Positions 27,936 to 36,910 of a DNA stretch of 64,000 nt are shown here, in pieces. A program made the position numbers and the translations under genes. The stretch is from contig NZ_RCZA01000002.1 of NCBI RefSeq assembly GCF_006438925.1, positions 372,001 to 436,000 of the forward strand, given 5' to 3'. How positions within the stretch are numbered: the stretch's first letter is position 1; the number at the start of each line of letters is the position of its first letter. The stretch is from Pseudomonas mandelii (GTDB lineage: Bacteria > Pseudomonadota > Gammaproteobacteria > Pseudomonadales > Pseudomonadaceae). The notes below the pieces were generated by a model. That model was given only the letters and a program-made list of their open reading frames with translations, had not been told where the DNA came from and made no database searches.

Positions 27936-30769
27936 CGACCGGGGTCCATTGGCGCACGCCGAACCTGGCGGTTATTGATAGTCGGGGCTTGCCGATTCGC
28001 CAGATCGAGTACTTGCGCAAGGTCGCTGCCGGCCCCGTGGAAACCCTGATCACCCGCCAGCACTACGACGCTGCCGGGCGATTGCTCGAACAATGGGATC
28101 CGCGTCTGTTTGGGCTCGTCCCGAACCTGACCACGGTCTACCGCCTGTCCGGTCAACCGCTTAAGGTCTCCTCTGTGGATGCCGGTTGGCGCTTGAGCCT
28201 GCCAGGGCTGACCGGTGAAGCACTGCAGCACTGGGATCAACGCGGCAGTCATTGGCGCACCACCTACGACGCTCTGTTGCGCCCGATTGCCATCGAGGAA
28301 AATGACGAGCCCAACGTCGAAATCTTTACCTATGCCGATGCCTCCGTCGATCCTGCTTTCAACCGGCGCGGCCAGTTGACCGAACAACTCGACCGCTCCG
28401 GCACCTTGAAGCTCGACAGCTACAGCCTGCTCGGACAACCCCTGCGCGAAACCCAAACCCTGGTCGAGGGCATCCCCTACCGCAGCAGCCGAATTTACAG
28501 CCCGCTGGGCACGGTGTTGAGCCAGACCGATGCAGGGGATCACCAGCAACAACCGCGTTACGACGTTGCCGGGCAGCTCCAGCAGGTTCAGCTGCGGATC
28601 AAAGACAGTTTGAGTTGGCAACCGGTTCTGAAAGATGCGCAGTACAACGCCGCCGGCCAGATCATCGAGCAACGCGCCGGCAATGACGTGCTCAGCACCT
28701 GGAGCTACGACCCGGTCGATGGGCGCCTGTCCACGCAACGCGCACAAAAAAACGCCGAGCCGGCGCTGCAGGATCTGGAATATTTCTACGATCGCGTCGG
28801 CAACATCACCCGCCTCGAAGACCACACCTTCCAGCCGATTCATTTCGCCAACCAGTTCGTCGACGGCCACCGCGATTTCACCTATGACTCGCTGTACCGG
28901 CTGACCAGCGCCAGCGGTTACGACGATGCCCCACCGTCGGATATTCCGGGGCGGCCCCTGCCCGGAGATCCGAACAATCGGCTCAACTACCAACAAGACT
29001 ATGAGTACGATTCCGGCGGCAACCTGATCAAACTGCGTCATGTGCGGGCAGGCGCCTCACAGACCCGCGAGATGTTCATCGACCCTGCCAGCAATCGCGG
29101 TGTGCGCTGGAAAGAGGGAGATCCTGCCCCCGATTTCCCCGAGTTGTTCGACCGCCACGGCAATCTCCAGGACTTGCAGCCGGGCAAAGCCTTGCAGTGG
29201 AACAGCCTGGATCAACTGGCATCGGTCACCCTGGTCAAACGCGCCAATGGACCCGATGACGAAGAGTTCTACCGCTACAGCCAGGGCGTGCGCGTGTACA
29301 AACGTCACGAAACCCACACGCCCTCGCTGACCCACTTTCAGGAAGTGATCTACCTGCAGGGGCTGGAAATCCGCACCCGCGACAACGGCGAAAAATTGCA
29401 CGTGATCACCCTGTCCGGCGGACACGGCAGCGTGCGTTGCCTGCACTGGGTCACTGGCAAACCCGCCAACATCGCCGCCGATCAATTGCGCTACAGCCTC
29501 GACGATCATTTGGGTTCCTGCGCGCTGGAGCTCGATCAACAGGCGCAGGTGATCAGCGAGGAAGGCTATTACCCGTTCGGCGCCACGGCCTGGTTCGCAC
29601 GCGGAAGTGAGGTACACGTTGACTACAAAACCATCCGCTATTCGGGCAAGGAAATGGATGACAGCGGGCTGTATTACTACGGTGCGCGGTATTACGCACC
29701 ATGGTTGCAGCGCTGGATCAGTGCCGATCCGGCGGGGGATGTGGATGGGCTGAATCTGTATGGGTTTGTGGGCAACAACCCGATGCTGTACGTCGACGTC
29801 ATTGGCGAAACCAGAAGCAATTCTTTTAGCGAGGCAACGAGAAGATTTCAAGCGCGGGAGAACGCCGTATACGCCAGCATGCGCCAAGCCAATGCGCCTG
29901 TCCGGGCAAGACAGGCGCTGCAAAAAAATATTGAAACGCACCTGAAAATATTGGGCCTGTCGAAACGACGTGGATTGGATGCTCAGCAGCAGATTCTCAA
30001 CCACCGCTCCTCCTCGGAGCACGCAGCCTCCACCACTCGCAGAACAGCGGTCCACATTGGTGGGCAGGTTTTGAGTTATGGCGTCGGGATCGGGATCGCG
30101 GCTGGCTTACAACCCCTGGCGTCTGCCGCACCCGGTGTCGGAAATGCGGCGGCCGTAGCCCTTGGATTTGCGGCGAAAAAGGGCGTCAGTTTTGCGGTGG
30201 ACTACATCGCCGAACGAACAGGCGCCAGTGCTTCTGTAAAATTCAAGGGCAGCAAGCTCTCCCCGGAGAAAATCATCAATAAAGCCGAATACAAGACGAT
30301 GGCGTTCATCCCCTATATCGAGAAAAAATATGAACAAATGACCCAGAACTCTACAAAAAGCCGGCTCAAGGCCGGCAAAGAAGGCACCAGTGTTGGCACC
30401 AGCGTGGCCCTGAAACTATTCACTCCGGAGGTTGCCAGCGAGGCCAGTACAGGACTGAGCATGGTGCTTGGCGGGATTGAGATTATTCATGAGGTCAGCG
30501 GCGCCGGAAACGAGCTGTCGGCAGAAAAAACCGCCAAGGCAGACACTCATCTGACCAACCTGATTGACGTGCTGAACACCCGAATGGCCGGTATTGAAGC
30601 GTCTTTCAATTCGATGGACGTTAGCGCCATGAACATCTTCAGCCTTTTTGGAGAAACGGCAGGGGACTCGGTTCAGAGCCTCGGGCAAGAGACGAGAGAA
30701 GTAATAGGTGTGCTGAAGGATACCCAAACCATGCTGCGCTCCAGATCCAGTAAATTTACCGCCGTGTAG
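27932..30769 (+). CDS. Tc toxin C subunit (TccC/Rhs) with unrecognised C-terminal toxin
   Basis: 945 residues. Residues 1-620 are the Rhs shell with YD repeats (RRGQLTEQLDRSGTLKLDSY; RLNYQQDYEYDSGGNLIKL) and the conserved end SADPAGDVDGLNLYGFVGNN, the self-cleavage region of TcC/Rhs proteins, preceded by GLYYYGARYYAPWLQRW. After NNPMLYVDVIG (about 620) the hypervariable region begins. It has a basic helical start, a Gly/Ala-rich hydrophobic stretch at about 705-765, a Lys-rich section and a helical tail. I see no ADP-ribosyltransferase, deamidase, nuclease or protease motif. Base use is AT-richer than the core. No immunity-like gene follows, as expected for a Tc toxin aimed at eukaryotes. Confidence 0.93.
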   Translation: MTTGVHWRTPNLAVIDSRGLPIRQIEYLRKVAAGPVETLITRQHYDAAGRLLEQWDPRLFGLVPNLTTVYRLSGQPLKVSSVDAGWRLSLPGLTGEALQHWDQRGSHWRTTYDALLRPIAIEENDEPNVEIFTYADASVDPAFNRRGQLTEQLDRSGTLKLDSYSLLGQPLRETQTLVEGIPYRSSRIYSPLGTVLSQTDAGDHQQQPRYDVAGQLQQVQLRIKDSLSWQPVLKDAQYNAAGQIIEQRAGNDVLSTWSYDPVDGRLSTQRAQKNAEPALQDLEYFYDRVGNITRLEDHTFQPIHFANQFVDGHRDFTYDSLYRLTSASGYDDAPPSDIPGRPLPGDPNNRLNYQQDYEYDSGGNLIKLRHVRAGASQTREMFIDPASNRGVRWKEGDPAPDFPELFDRHGNLQDLQPGKALQWNSLDQLASVTLVKRANGPDDEEFYRYSQGVRVYKRHETHTPSLTHFQEVIYLQGLEIRTRDNGEKLHVITLSGGHGSVRCLHWVTGKPANIAADQLRYSLDDHLGSCALELDQQAQVISEEGYYPFGATAWFARGSEVHVDYKTIRYSGKEMDDSGLYYYGARYYAPWLQRWISADPAGDVDGLNLYGFVGNNPMLYVDVIGETRSNSFSEATRRFQARENAVYASMRQANAPVRARQALQKNIETHLKILGLSKRRGLDAQQQILNHRSSSEHAASTTRRTAVHIGGQVLSYGVGIGIAAGLQPLASAAPGVGNAAAVALGFAAKKGVSFAVDYIAERTGASASVKFKGSKLSPEKIINKAEYKTMAFIPYIEKKYEQMTQNSTKSRLKAGKEGTSVGTSVALKLFTPEVASEASTGLSMVLGGIEIIHEVSGAGNELSAEKTAKADTHLTNLIDVLNTRMAGIEASFNSMDVSAMNIFSLFGETAGDSVQSLGQETREVIGVLKDTQTMLRSRSSKFTAV

Positions 30770-30847
30770 GCGGCTGCATCTCGGGGCAGAACGATCCACG
30801 GGCCCATGTTATGGTGCCCGCCCGTTCTCATATCTGTTTTCTACAGC

Positions 30848-32614
30848 ATGCAGCCGACTTCACGTTTCTTGCGTTTGGTGCTCTACACCCTGGTCATAGC
30901 CGCTGGCGCGATTCTCGCCGCCGGTTTGGCCATCCGCCACGCCGAACGTCAGGCGCTGGAGGAAGATGCCGCCCGCGCCAATCAGCAATTGGCGCTCTAC
31001 GCCAATTCCCTGCACACCCTGATCGACCGCTACCGCGCCCTGCCCGCCGTGCTCGCGTTGGACCCCGAATTGCGCGCAGCCCTCAATGGTTCGGTATCCG
31101 CTGAACAACAGGACGCACTGAACCGTAAACTGGAAAAAATCAACGGCGCGGCGCAATCCTCGACACTCGAACTGCTGGATCACACCGGCCTCGCCGTGGC
31201 CGCCAGCAACTGGCGTTTGCCCAGCAGCTACGTCGGCCACAACTACGGCTTTCGCCCCTACTTCAGCCAGACCCGCACCCAAGGCACCGGGCGCTTTTAC
31301 GCGGTGGGCGTGACCAGCGGCATTCCCGGTTACTTCCTGTCCAGCGCGGTCACCGGCGACAGCGGCCAGTTCCTCGGCGCGATGGTGGTGAAGCTCGAAT
31401 TTCCGGAGCTGGAGCGCGAGTGGCGTCAGGGCAGCGACACGCTGCTGGTCAGCGATGCACGCGGGATTATCTTCATCGCCAACCAGCCGGGCTGGCGCTA
31501 TCGCTCGTTGAAACCGCTGAGTGACAGCGATCACGCCGAACTCAAGGCCACCCGCCAATACGACAAACAACCGCTGACACCACTCGAGTATCAATCGGTG
31601 CGGCGCTTCGACGACAACAGTGACCTGACACGGGTCGTGGGTCCTGACGGGACGGCGAATTACCTGTGGGAATCGCTGCCGCTAAGCACTGAAGGCTGGA
31701 CGTTGCACCTGCTGCGCCGCCCGCAAGTGGCGTTCGAAGACAGCCGCAACGCCGGGCTCGCAGCCGCCGGGTTGTGGCTGGCTGTGGTGTTTCTGTTGCT
31801 GTTCCTCAATCAGCGCTGGCGTCTGGCCAAGCTGCGCCAGCGCAGTCGCGAAGAGCTCGAACAACTGGTGGAAGAACGCACCCGCGACCTGCGCACCGCT
31901 CAGGACGGTCTGGTGCAGTCGGCCAAACTCGCCGCCCTCGGACAGATGTCTGCCGCGCTGGCCCATGAAATCAACCAGCCACTGACCGCCCAGCGCATGC
32001 AGCTTGCTACTCTGAGGCTGCTGCTCGATCACGGTCGGGTCGACGACGCTTACAAGGCGCTCAAACCGGTGGATGACATGCTGACGCGCATGGCCGCCCT
32101 CACCGGCCACCTGAAAACCTTCGCCCGCAAAAGCCCCAGCGGTCTGCGCGAACGACTGGATTTGGCGGCGGTGGTCGACCAATCATTGCAGCTGCTCGAC
32201 ACGAGGTTGCGCGATGAACAGGTCAGCACGGTGCTGCACCTGACGCGCCCGGCGTGGGTGCGTGGCGATGCGATTCGCCTGGAACAGGTGCTGATCAATT
32301 TGCTGCGCAATGCCCTGGACGCCATGCAGGACAAACCCTGCAAACGCCTGGAAATCCGTCTCGAAGCCGACGAACAACTCTGGCGCCTGACGGTCGCCGA
32401 CAACGGTGGCGGCATTGCCGAAGAAAACTTGGCCAACGTGTTTGATCCGTTCTTCACCACTAAACCGGTGGGTGATGGCCTGGGCCTCGGGCTGGCCGTA
32501 TCCTTTGCCATCGTTCACGAATCGGGCGGACGCCTGAGCGCCGACAATCATGCAAACGGCGCGGTGTTCACCGTGACCTTGCCCATCGACCTGGAGGCAC
32601 CTGGCTCATGCTGA
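30848..32614 (+). CDS. DctB-type sensor histidine kinase
   Basis: 588 residues, inner membrane. A first TM helix at about 10-30 and a second near 295-315 (LWLAVVFLLLFL) bracket a periplasmic ligand-binding region of double-PDC type. A cytoplasmic helix follows, then HisKA (ALAHEINQPLTAQRMQL, phospho-acceptor His) and HATPase with NLLRNALDAM, DNGGGI and GLGLGLAVS. DctB-type kinases sense C4- or C5-dicarboxylates. Its end overlaps the response regulator start by 7 bases. The adjacent KgtP-like transporter suggests a 2-oxoglutarate role like MifS/MifR of P. aeruginosa rather than succinate. The start at 30848 has no clear SD; an upstream alternative would be less typical. Confidence 0.88.
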   Translation: MQPTSRFLRLVLYTLVIAAGAILAAGLAIRHAERQALEEDAARANQQLALYANSLHTLIDRYRALPAVLALDPELRAALNGSVSAEQQDALNRKLEKINGAAQSSTLELLDHTGLAVAASNWRLPSSYVGHNYGFRPYFSQTRTQGTGRFYAVGVTSGIPGYFLSSAVTGDSGQFLGAMVVKLEFPELEREWRQGSDTLLVSDARGIIFIANQPGWRYRSLKPLSDSDHAELKATRQYDKQPLTPLEYQSVRRFDDNSDLTRVVGPDGTANYLWESLPLSTEGWTLHLLRRPQVAFEDSRNAGLAAAGLWLAVVFLLLFLNQRWRLAKLRQRSREELEQLVEERTRDLRTAQDGLVQSAKLAALGQMSAALAHEINQPLTAQRMQLATLRLLLDHGRVDDAYKALKPVDDMLTRMAALTGHLKTFARKSPSGLRERLDLAAVVDQSLQLLDTRLRDEQVSTVLHLTRPAWVRGDAIRLEQVLINLLRNALDAMQDKPCKRLEIRLEADEQLWRLTVADNGGGIAEENLANVFDPFFTTKPVGDGLGLGLAVSFAIVHESGGRLSADNHANGAVFTVTLPIDLEAPGSC

Positions 32615-33933
32615 ATTCAGTGATGGTGGTCGACGACGAAAGCAGTATTCGCAGTGCCGTCGAACAATGGCTGAGCCTGTCGGGGTTCGAGGTGCAATTG
32701 TTCAGCCGCGCCGCTGAATGCCTGGCGCAGCTGCCGAAGCATTTCCCCGGGGTGATCCTCAGCGACGTGCGCATGCCGGGCATGACCGGCCTGGAACTGC
32801 TGGCCGAAGTTCAGCGGCGCGACGCCGACTTGCCGGTGATTCTGCTGACCGGTCACGGCGATGTGCCGATGGCGGTCGAAGCGATGCGCGATGGCGCCTA
32901 CGACTTCCTTGAAAAACCCTTCAGCCCCGAAACCCTGCTCGGCAGTCTGCGCCGTGCGCTGGACAAGCGGCGGCTGGTGCTGGAAAACCGCGCCCTGCAC
33001 GAGCAGGCGGACAACCGCGCCAAACTCGATGCGACGTTGCTGGGCGTGTCCCGTGGCTTGCAGACGCTGCGTCGGCAAGTGCTGGACCTGGCGACGCTGC
33101 CGGTCAATGTGTTGATTCGCGGTGAAACCGGCAGCGGTAAGGAATTGGTTGCCCGTTGCCTGCACGACTTCGGTCCGCGTGCCGACAAACCGTTTGTGGC
33201 ATTGAACTGTGCGGCGATCCCCGAGCAGTTGTTCGAGGCCGAGCTGTTCGGCCACGAGAGCGGCGCATTCACTGGCGCCTCGGGCAAACGCATCGGCAAG
33301 CTCGAATACGCCGATGGCGGCACGCTGTTTCTCGATGAAATCGAAAGCATGCCGCTGGCCCAACAGGTGAAATTGCTGCGGGTGTTGCAGGAACAGAAGC
33401 TGGAGCGGTTAGGCTCCAATCAGAGCATCCGCGTGGATTTACGGATCATCGCCGCAACCAAACCCGATTTGCTGGACGAAGCCCGGGCCGGACGTTTTCG
33501 CGAGGACCTGGCCTATCGGTTGAACGTGGCCGAGTTGCGGCTGCCACCGTTGCGCGAGCGGCGTGAAGACATTCCGTTGTTGTTCGAGTCGTTTGCGCAA
33601 AATGCCGCCGAGCGTTTGGGGCGCACTTTTCCACCGCTGAGCGGCCCGCAGTTGAGCCACCTGCTGAGCCATGACTGGCCGGGCAATGTGCGCGAATTGG
33701 CGAACGTTGCTGAGCGACAAGTGTTGGGGCTGGGCGAGCCGGAACCGGTGGGCATCGACCCTGGGCAGTCGCTGGCGGCGCAGCAGGAAGCGTTTGAAGC
33801 GCATTGTCTGCGCGCGGCGTTGACCCGGCATAAGGGCGACGTGAAAGCGGTGTTGGAAGAGCTGCAACTGCCGCGCCGGACGTTCAATGAAAAGATGCAG
33901 CGACATGGCCTGACCCGCGAGATGTTTGTGTAA
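32608..33933 (+). CDS. DctD-type sigma-54 response regulator
   Basis: 441 residues. The receiver domain has VVDDES, the phospho-acceptor Asp in ILSDVRMPGMTGLE and Lys in LEKPFSP. The AAA+ domain has Walker A GETGSGKE, the sigma-54-contacting loop GAFTGA and Walker B GGTLFLDEIES. A C-terminal Fis-type helix-turn-helix ends in LPRRTFNEKMQRHGL. It should activate sigma-54 promoters when phosphorylated by the coupled kinase. A matching -24/-12 promoter with a palindromic upstream site precedes the transporter at 34200. Confidence 0.93.
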   Translation: MLNSVMVVDDESSIRSAVEQWLSLSGFEVQLFSRAAECLAQLPKHFPGVILSDVRMPGMTGLELLAEVQRRDADLPVILLTGHGDVPMAVEAMRDGAYDFLEKPFSPETLLGSLRRALDKRRLVLENRALHEQADNRAKLDATLLGVSRGLQTLRRQVLDLATLPVNVLIRGETGSGKELVARCLHDFGPRADKPFVALNCAAIPEQLFEAELFGHESGAFTGASGKRIGKLEYADGGTLFLDEIESMPLAQQVKLLRVLQEQKLERLGSNQSIRVDLRIIAATKPDLLDEARAGRFREDLAYRLNVAELRLPPLRERREDIPLLFESFAQNAAERLGRTFPPLSGPQLSHLLSHDWPGNVRELANVAERQVLGLGEPEPVGIDPGQSLAAQQEAFEAHCLRAALTRHKGDVKAVLEELQLPRRTFNEKMQRHGLTREMFV

Positions 33934-33941
33934 TCGACCGT

Positions 33942-34030
33942 CAAGATCAAAAGATCGCAGCCTTCGGCAGCTCCTACATTGGGATGGTGTACACCCTGTA
34001 GGAGCTGCCGAAGGCTGCGATCTTTTGATC
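33942..34030. repeat. REP inverted pair, GTAGGAGCTGCCGAAGG family
   Basis: Arms GATCAAAAGATCGCAGCC and their inverse around a short spacer, between the response regulator and the transporter promoter. Same family at 37449, 41657 and 54524. Confidence 0.9.
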
Positions 34031-34040
34031 TTTCGGCGAT

Positions 34041-34080
34041 TTTCCGCTCACACCAAACTCAGAATAAGCGGATTTCCGCT
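34041..34080 (+). promoter_or_regulatory. Palindromic upstream activator site for the transporter
   Basis: AGCGGA-TT-TCCGCT at 34067-34080 is a two-fold symmetric site, preceded by a half site TTTCCGCTCA at 34041-34050. Centred about 50 bases before the -24 element, it is placed as an enhancer for a sigma-54 activator. Inferred target of the adjacent DctD-type regulator. Confidence 0.6.
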
Positions 34081-34122
34081 CACTCAAGTTTCAAAACCCC
34101 TCTAAACCGGCCCTCTTCCCGT

Positions 34123-34138
34123 TGGCACAGCTCCTGCT
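34123..34138 (+). promoter_or_regulatory. Sigma-54 (-24/-12) promoter of the KgtP-like transporter
   Basis: TGGCAC-N5-CTGCT differs from the consensus TGGCAC-N5-TTGCW at one base, and GG and GC have the right spacing. It lies 62-77 bases before the ATG at 34200. Confidence 0.8.
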
Positions 34139-34199
34139 ATAGCCCAAGCAGGCTGCGTTTCAACGCGCTCCACAAAAACAATTAAATGAAGGATCCGTC

Positions 34200-35519
34200 A
34201 TGGATAACTCACAATCCCTGCCTCTTGGGTCGGCAGCTTCGCCTGCCAAAGAAAGAACCACTGCCAGTCGCATCAAATCGATCTTCAGCGGCTCAGTCGG
34301 CAACATGGTCGAGTGGTACGACTGGTACGTCTATGCCGCCTTCTCCCTGTACTTCGCCAAGGCTTTTTTCCCCAAAGGCGACACCACCGCACAACTGCTG
34401 AACACCGCCGCGATCTTCGCCGTGGGCTTCCTGATGCGCCCGATCGGTGGCTGGCTGATGGGCCTCTACGCCGACAAGGCCGGTCGCAAGAAAGCACTGA
34501 TGGCTTCGGTGTATCTGATGTGTTTCGGCTCGCTGCTGATTGCCCTGAGCCCGGGTTATGAAACCATTGGCATTGGCGCACCGATCCTGCTGATTTTCGC
34601 CCGCCTGCTGCAGGGCCTGTCGGTCGGTGGCGAGTACGGCACCTCGGCAACGTACCTCAGCGAGATGGCGACCAAGGATCGTCGCGGCTTCTACTCCAGC
34701 TTCCAGTACGTGACCCTGATCTCCGGCCAGCTCATCGCGTTGGCAGTGCTGATCGTGCTGCAACAGACCCTGACCACCGAGCAGCTGTATGCCTGGGGCT
34801 GGCGCATCCCGTTCGCCATCGGCGCGCTGTGTGCCGTGGTCGCGCTGTACCTGCGTCGTGGCATGGAAGAAACCGAGTCGTTCACCAAGAAAGAGAAGGC
34901 CAAGGAAAGCGCGATGCGCACCTTGATGCGCCATCCGAAGGAACTGATGACCGTGGTCGGCCTGACCATGGGCGGCACCCTGGCGTTCTACACCTACACC
35001 ACGTACATGCAGAAATACCTGGTGAACACCGTCGGCATGAGCATCTCCGACTCCACCACCATTTCCGCTGCCACGCTGTTCCTGTTCATGTGCCTGCAAC
35101 CGATCATCGGCGGCTTGTCGGATAAAGTCGGTCGCCGGCCAATCCTGATTGCCTTCGGTATTCTCGGGACGCTGTTCACCGTGCCGATCCTGACCACCCT
35201 GCACACCGTACAGACCTGGTGGGGCGCGTTCTTCCTGATCATGGCGGCGCTGATCATCGTCAGCGGCTACACCTCGATCAACGCGGTGGTCAAAGCCGAA
35301 CTGTTCCCGACCGAAATCCGTGCGCTGGGCGTCGGCCTGCCGTACGCGCTGACCGTGTCGATCTTCGGCGGCACCGCTGAATACATCGCACTGTGGTTCA
35401 AGAGCATCGGTATGGAAACCGGTTACTACTGGTATGTCACCGCGTGTATTGCCGTGTCGTTGCTGGTCTACGTGACCATGAAAGACACCCGCAAGCATTC
35501 GCGGATCGAGACGGACTAA
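34200..35519 (+). CDS. MFS dicarboxylate/2-oxoglutarate transporter (KgtP/ProP-like)
   Basis: 439 residues, 12 membrane helices, metabolite:H+ symporter family. Typical signatures: GNMVEWYDWYVYAAFSLYF near residue 33, MRPIGGWLMGLYADKAGRKK and RLLQGLSVGGEYGTSATYL. The family takes up 2-oxoglutarate, citrate, proline/betaine or shikimate. The sigma-54 promoter and the adjacent DctB/DctD-type pair favour a C5-dicarboxylate such as 2-oxoglutarate, as for PA5530. AAGGATC precedes the ATG. A strong terminator follows. Confidence 0.9.
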   Translation: MDNSQSLPLGSAASPAKERTTASRIKSIFSGSVGNMVEWYDWYVYAAFSLYFAKAFFPKGDTTAQLLNTAAIFAVGFLMRPIGGWLMGLYADKAGRKKALMASVYLMCFGSLLIALSPGYETIGIGAPILLIFARLLQGLSVGGEYGTSATYLSEMATKDRRGFYSSFQYVTLISGQLIALAVLIVLQQTLTTEQLYAWGWRIPFAIGALCAVVALYLRRGMEETESFTKKEKAKESAMRTLMRHPKELMTVVGLTMGGTLAFYTYTTYMQKYLVNTVGMSISDSTTISAATLFLFMCLQPIIGGLSDKVGRRPILIAFGILGTLFTVPILTTLHTVQTWWGAFFLIMAALIIVSGYTSINAVVKAELFPTEIRALGVGLPYALTVSIFGGTAEYIALWFKSIGMETGYYWYVTACIAVSLLVYVTMKDTRKHSRIETD

Positions 35520-35535
35520 TTCCGCAAGCGACACA

Positions 35536-35575
35536 AAAAAAGGGGCAGACCTGGCAAAGGTCTGCCCCTTTTTCA
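35536..35575 (+). terminator. Terminator of the transporter gene
   Basis: AGGGGCAGACCT-GGCAA-AGGTCTGCCCCT followed by T, preceded by seven A. Confidence 0.95.
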
Positions 35576-35727
35576 TTGACGCTGAAAAGAGTGCGGTCAA
35601 GACAAATAAGTGCGCCATGAACAATTTGTCACATAAGCAAAAGAGCGAATTAATCAGCGGTTAACGCCCTCCACGGACTCTCCTCGCCGATTCATTACAT
35701 TGTGCAAGCGAACCTGGAGTACACACC

Positions 35728-35931
35728 ATGAAAACCCAACTGATCCTCGCCCTGACCCTCTCTGTACTGGCCGCCAGTACCTTCGCCGCTGACGGTTACG
35801 ATCGCACCGGCTCTGCCGCTTTCACCTCCGGAAGTGGCGCTGCAGTCGCCTCCGCTGGAAACGATCGCACTGACTCGGCGAAGGTCGCTTCCGACAGCGC
35901 CGATCACACCGACGCAGCCCGTACCAACTGA
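35728..35931 (+). CDS. Small secreted protein, Asp/Ser/Thr-rich
   Basis: 67 residues. A clear Sec signal peptide (KTQLILALTLSVLAASTFA) leaves a mature peptide of about 47 residues with a loose repeat: YDRTGSAAF, NDRTDSAKVA and ADHTDAARTN. No cysteines, so not disulfide-stabilised. GGAG precedes the ATG. Small periplasmic proteins of this kind are common in Pseudomonas; function unknown. Confidence 0.8.
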   Translation: MKTQLILALTLSVLAASTFAADGYDRTGSAAFTSGSGAAVASAGNDRTDSAKVASDSADHTDAARTN

Positions 35932-36008
35932 TCTCACGCTGGAAATTACCCGTCAGCCCTTGCACTATGGCCGTCTTCGCTACGAACCGAATTCAGGAAC
36001 TCCATGCC

Positions 36009-36638
36009 ATGGCTGACGACATCCACTTCTACGAACCCGCCAACGGCCACGGCCTGCCGCATGACCCGTTCAATGCCATCGTCGGCCCACGTCCCATTGG
36101 CTGGATTTCCTCCCAGGATGCCGATGGCCGCTTGAACCTGGCGCCTTACAGTTTCTTCAACGCCTTCAACTACATTCCGCCGATCATTGGATTTTCCAGT
36201 GTCGGGCGCAAAGACAGCCTGAATAACATCGAGCGAACCGGCGAGTTCGCCTGGAACCTGGCGACCCGTCCGCTGGCCGAGCAGATGAACCAGTGCTCGG
36301 CCATGGTCGGGCCTGAGGTCAACGAGTTCGAGCTGTCCGGGCTAACCCCGGCAGCGTCGAAAATCATTCAGGTGCCACGCGTCGCCGAAAGCCCGGTGTC
36401 CTTCGAGTGCAAGGTCACGCAGATCATTCAGTTGCAGCGGGCGGACGGCGAAGTGGTGCCCAGCTGGCTGATTCTCGGCGAAGTGGTCGCCGTGCATATC
36501 GCCAAGTGGCTATTGAAGGATGGGGTGTACGACACCGCCGCCGCAGAACCGATCCTGCGCGGCGGCGGGCCAGGGGATTATTTCCAGCTGGGGCCTGAGG
36601 CGTTGTTCAAGATGTATCGCCCGGGGGCGAAAAGGTAG
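36009..36638 (+). CDS. Flavin reductase-like FMN-binding protein
   Basis: 209 residues. Split-barrel FMN-binding fold of the flavin reductase family: IVGPRPIGWISSQDADGRLN near residue 22, YSFFNAFNYIPPIIGFSS and EFAWNLAT. Members reduce FMN with NAD(P)H or act as FMN-binding oxidoreductases. AGGAAC lies about 9 bases before ATG 36009; a longer in-frame start has no such site. Its stop touches the stop of the convergent gene at 36639. No monooxygenase partner is adjacent in the same direction. Confidence 0.88.
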   Translation: MADDIHFYEPANGHGLPHDPFNAIVGPRPIGWISSQDADGRLNLAPYSFFNAFNYIPPIIGFSSVGRKDSLNNIERTGEFAWNLATRPLAEQMNQCSAMVGPEVNEFELSGLTPAASKIIQVPRVAESPVSFECKVTQIIQLQRADGEVVPSWLILGEVVAVHIAKWLLKDGVYDTAAAEPILRGGGPGDYFQLGPEALFKMYRPGAKR

Positions 36639-36869
36639 TTACCAGATCAGGTCGCCGTCTTCGCTGACGTCTTTGAGGCGTGTCAACTCAAGCGCGGCGG
36701 CTTCATCGGCCTCGCGGGCAGTTTTGAAGGTTTGTTCTTCGAGCAGCTTATGAAAGCGCGGCGCGCCCGAACCACCGATGGCTTTGGTGGCGATCGCGGC
36801 GTGATAACCGCCCTCGCGGGGTACTACGGCGGATACGGCTTCGAAGGTTTCAAAGGCTTTACGTGCCAT
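36639..36869 (-). CDS. Conserved hypothetical small protein
   Basis: 76 residues, soluble, mixed alpha/beta, no cysteine: KAFETFEAVSAVVPREGGYH, then EADEAAALELTRLKDV and a C-terminal DLIW. AGGA lies 9 bases before the ATG, and the gene ends exactly against the convergent flavin reductase. Similar short proteins occur in other Pseudomonas as I recall; function unknown. Confidence 0.7.
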   Translation of the reverse strand: MARKAFETFEAVSAVVPREGGYHAAIATKAIGGSGAPRFHKLLEEQTFKTAREADEAAALELTRLKDVSEDGDLIW

Positions 36870-36910
36870 GTCGCGGATCCTGGCTAACTGAGAATTGAGC
36901 CATTAAACCC

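Noticed and set aside
27932..30769. Antibacterial Rhs effector with immunity gene
   Set aside because: Coupled to TcB and without VgrG/EagR partner or downstream immunity gene; the kinase gene follows directly.
34293..35624. 443-codon frame opposite the MFS transporter
   Set aside because: Shadow frame crossing the transporter terminator; Gln/His-rich with no recognisable domain.
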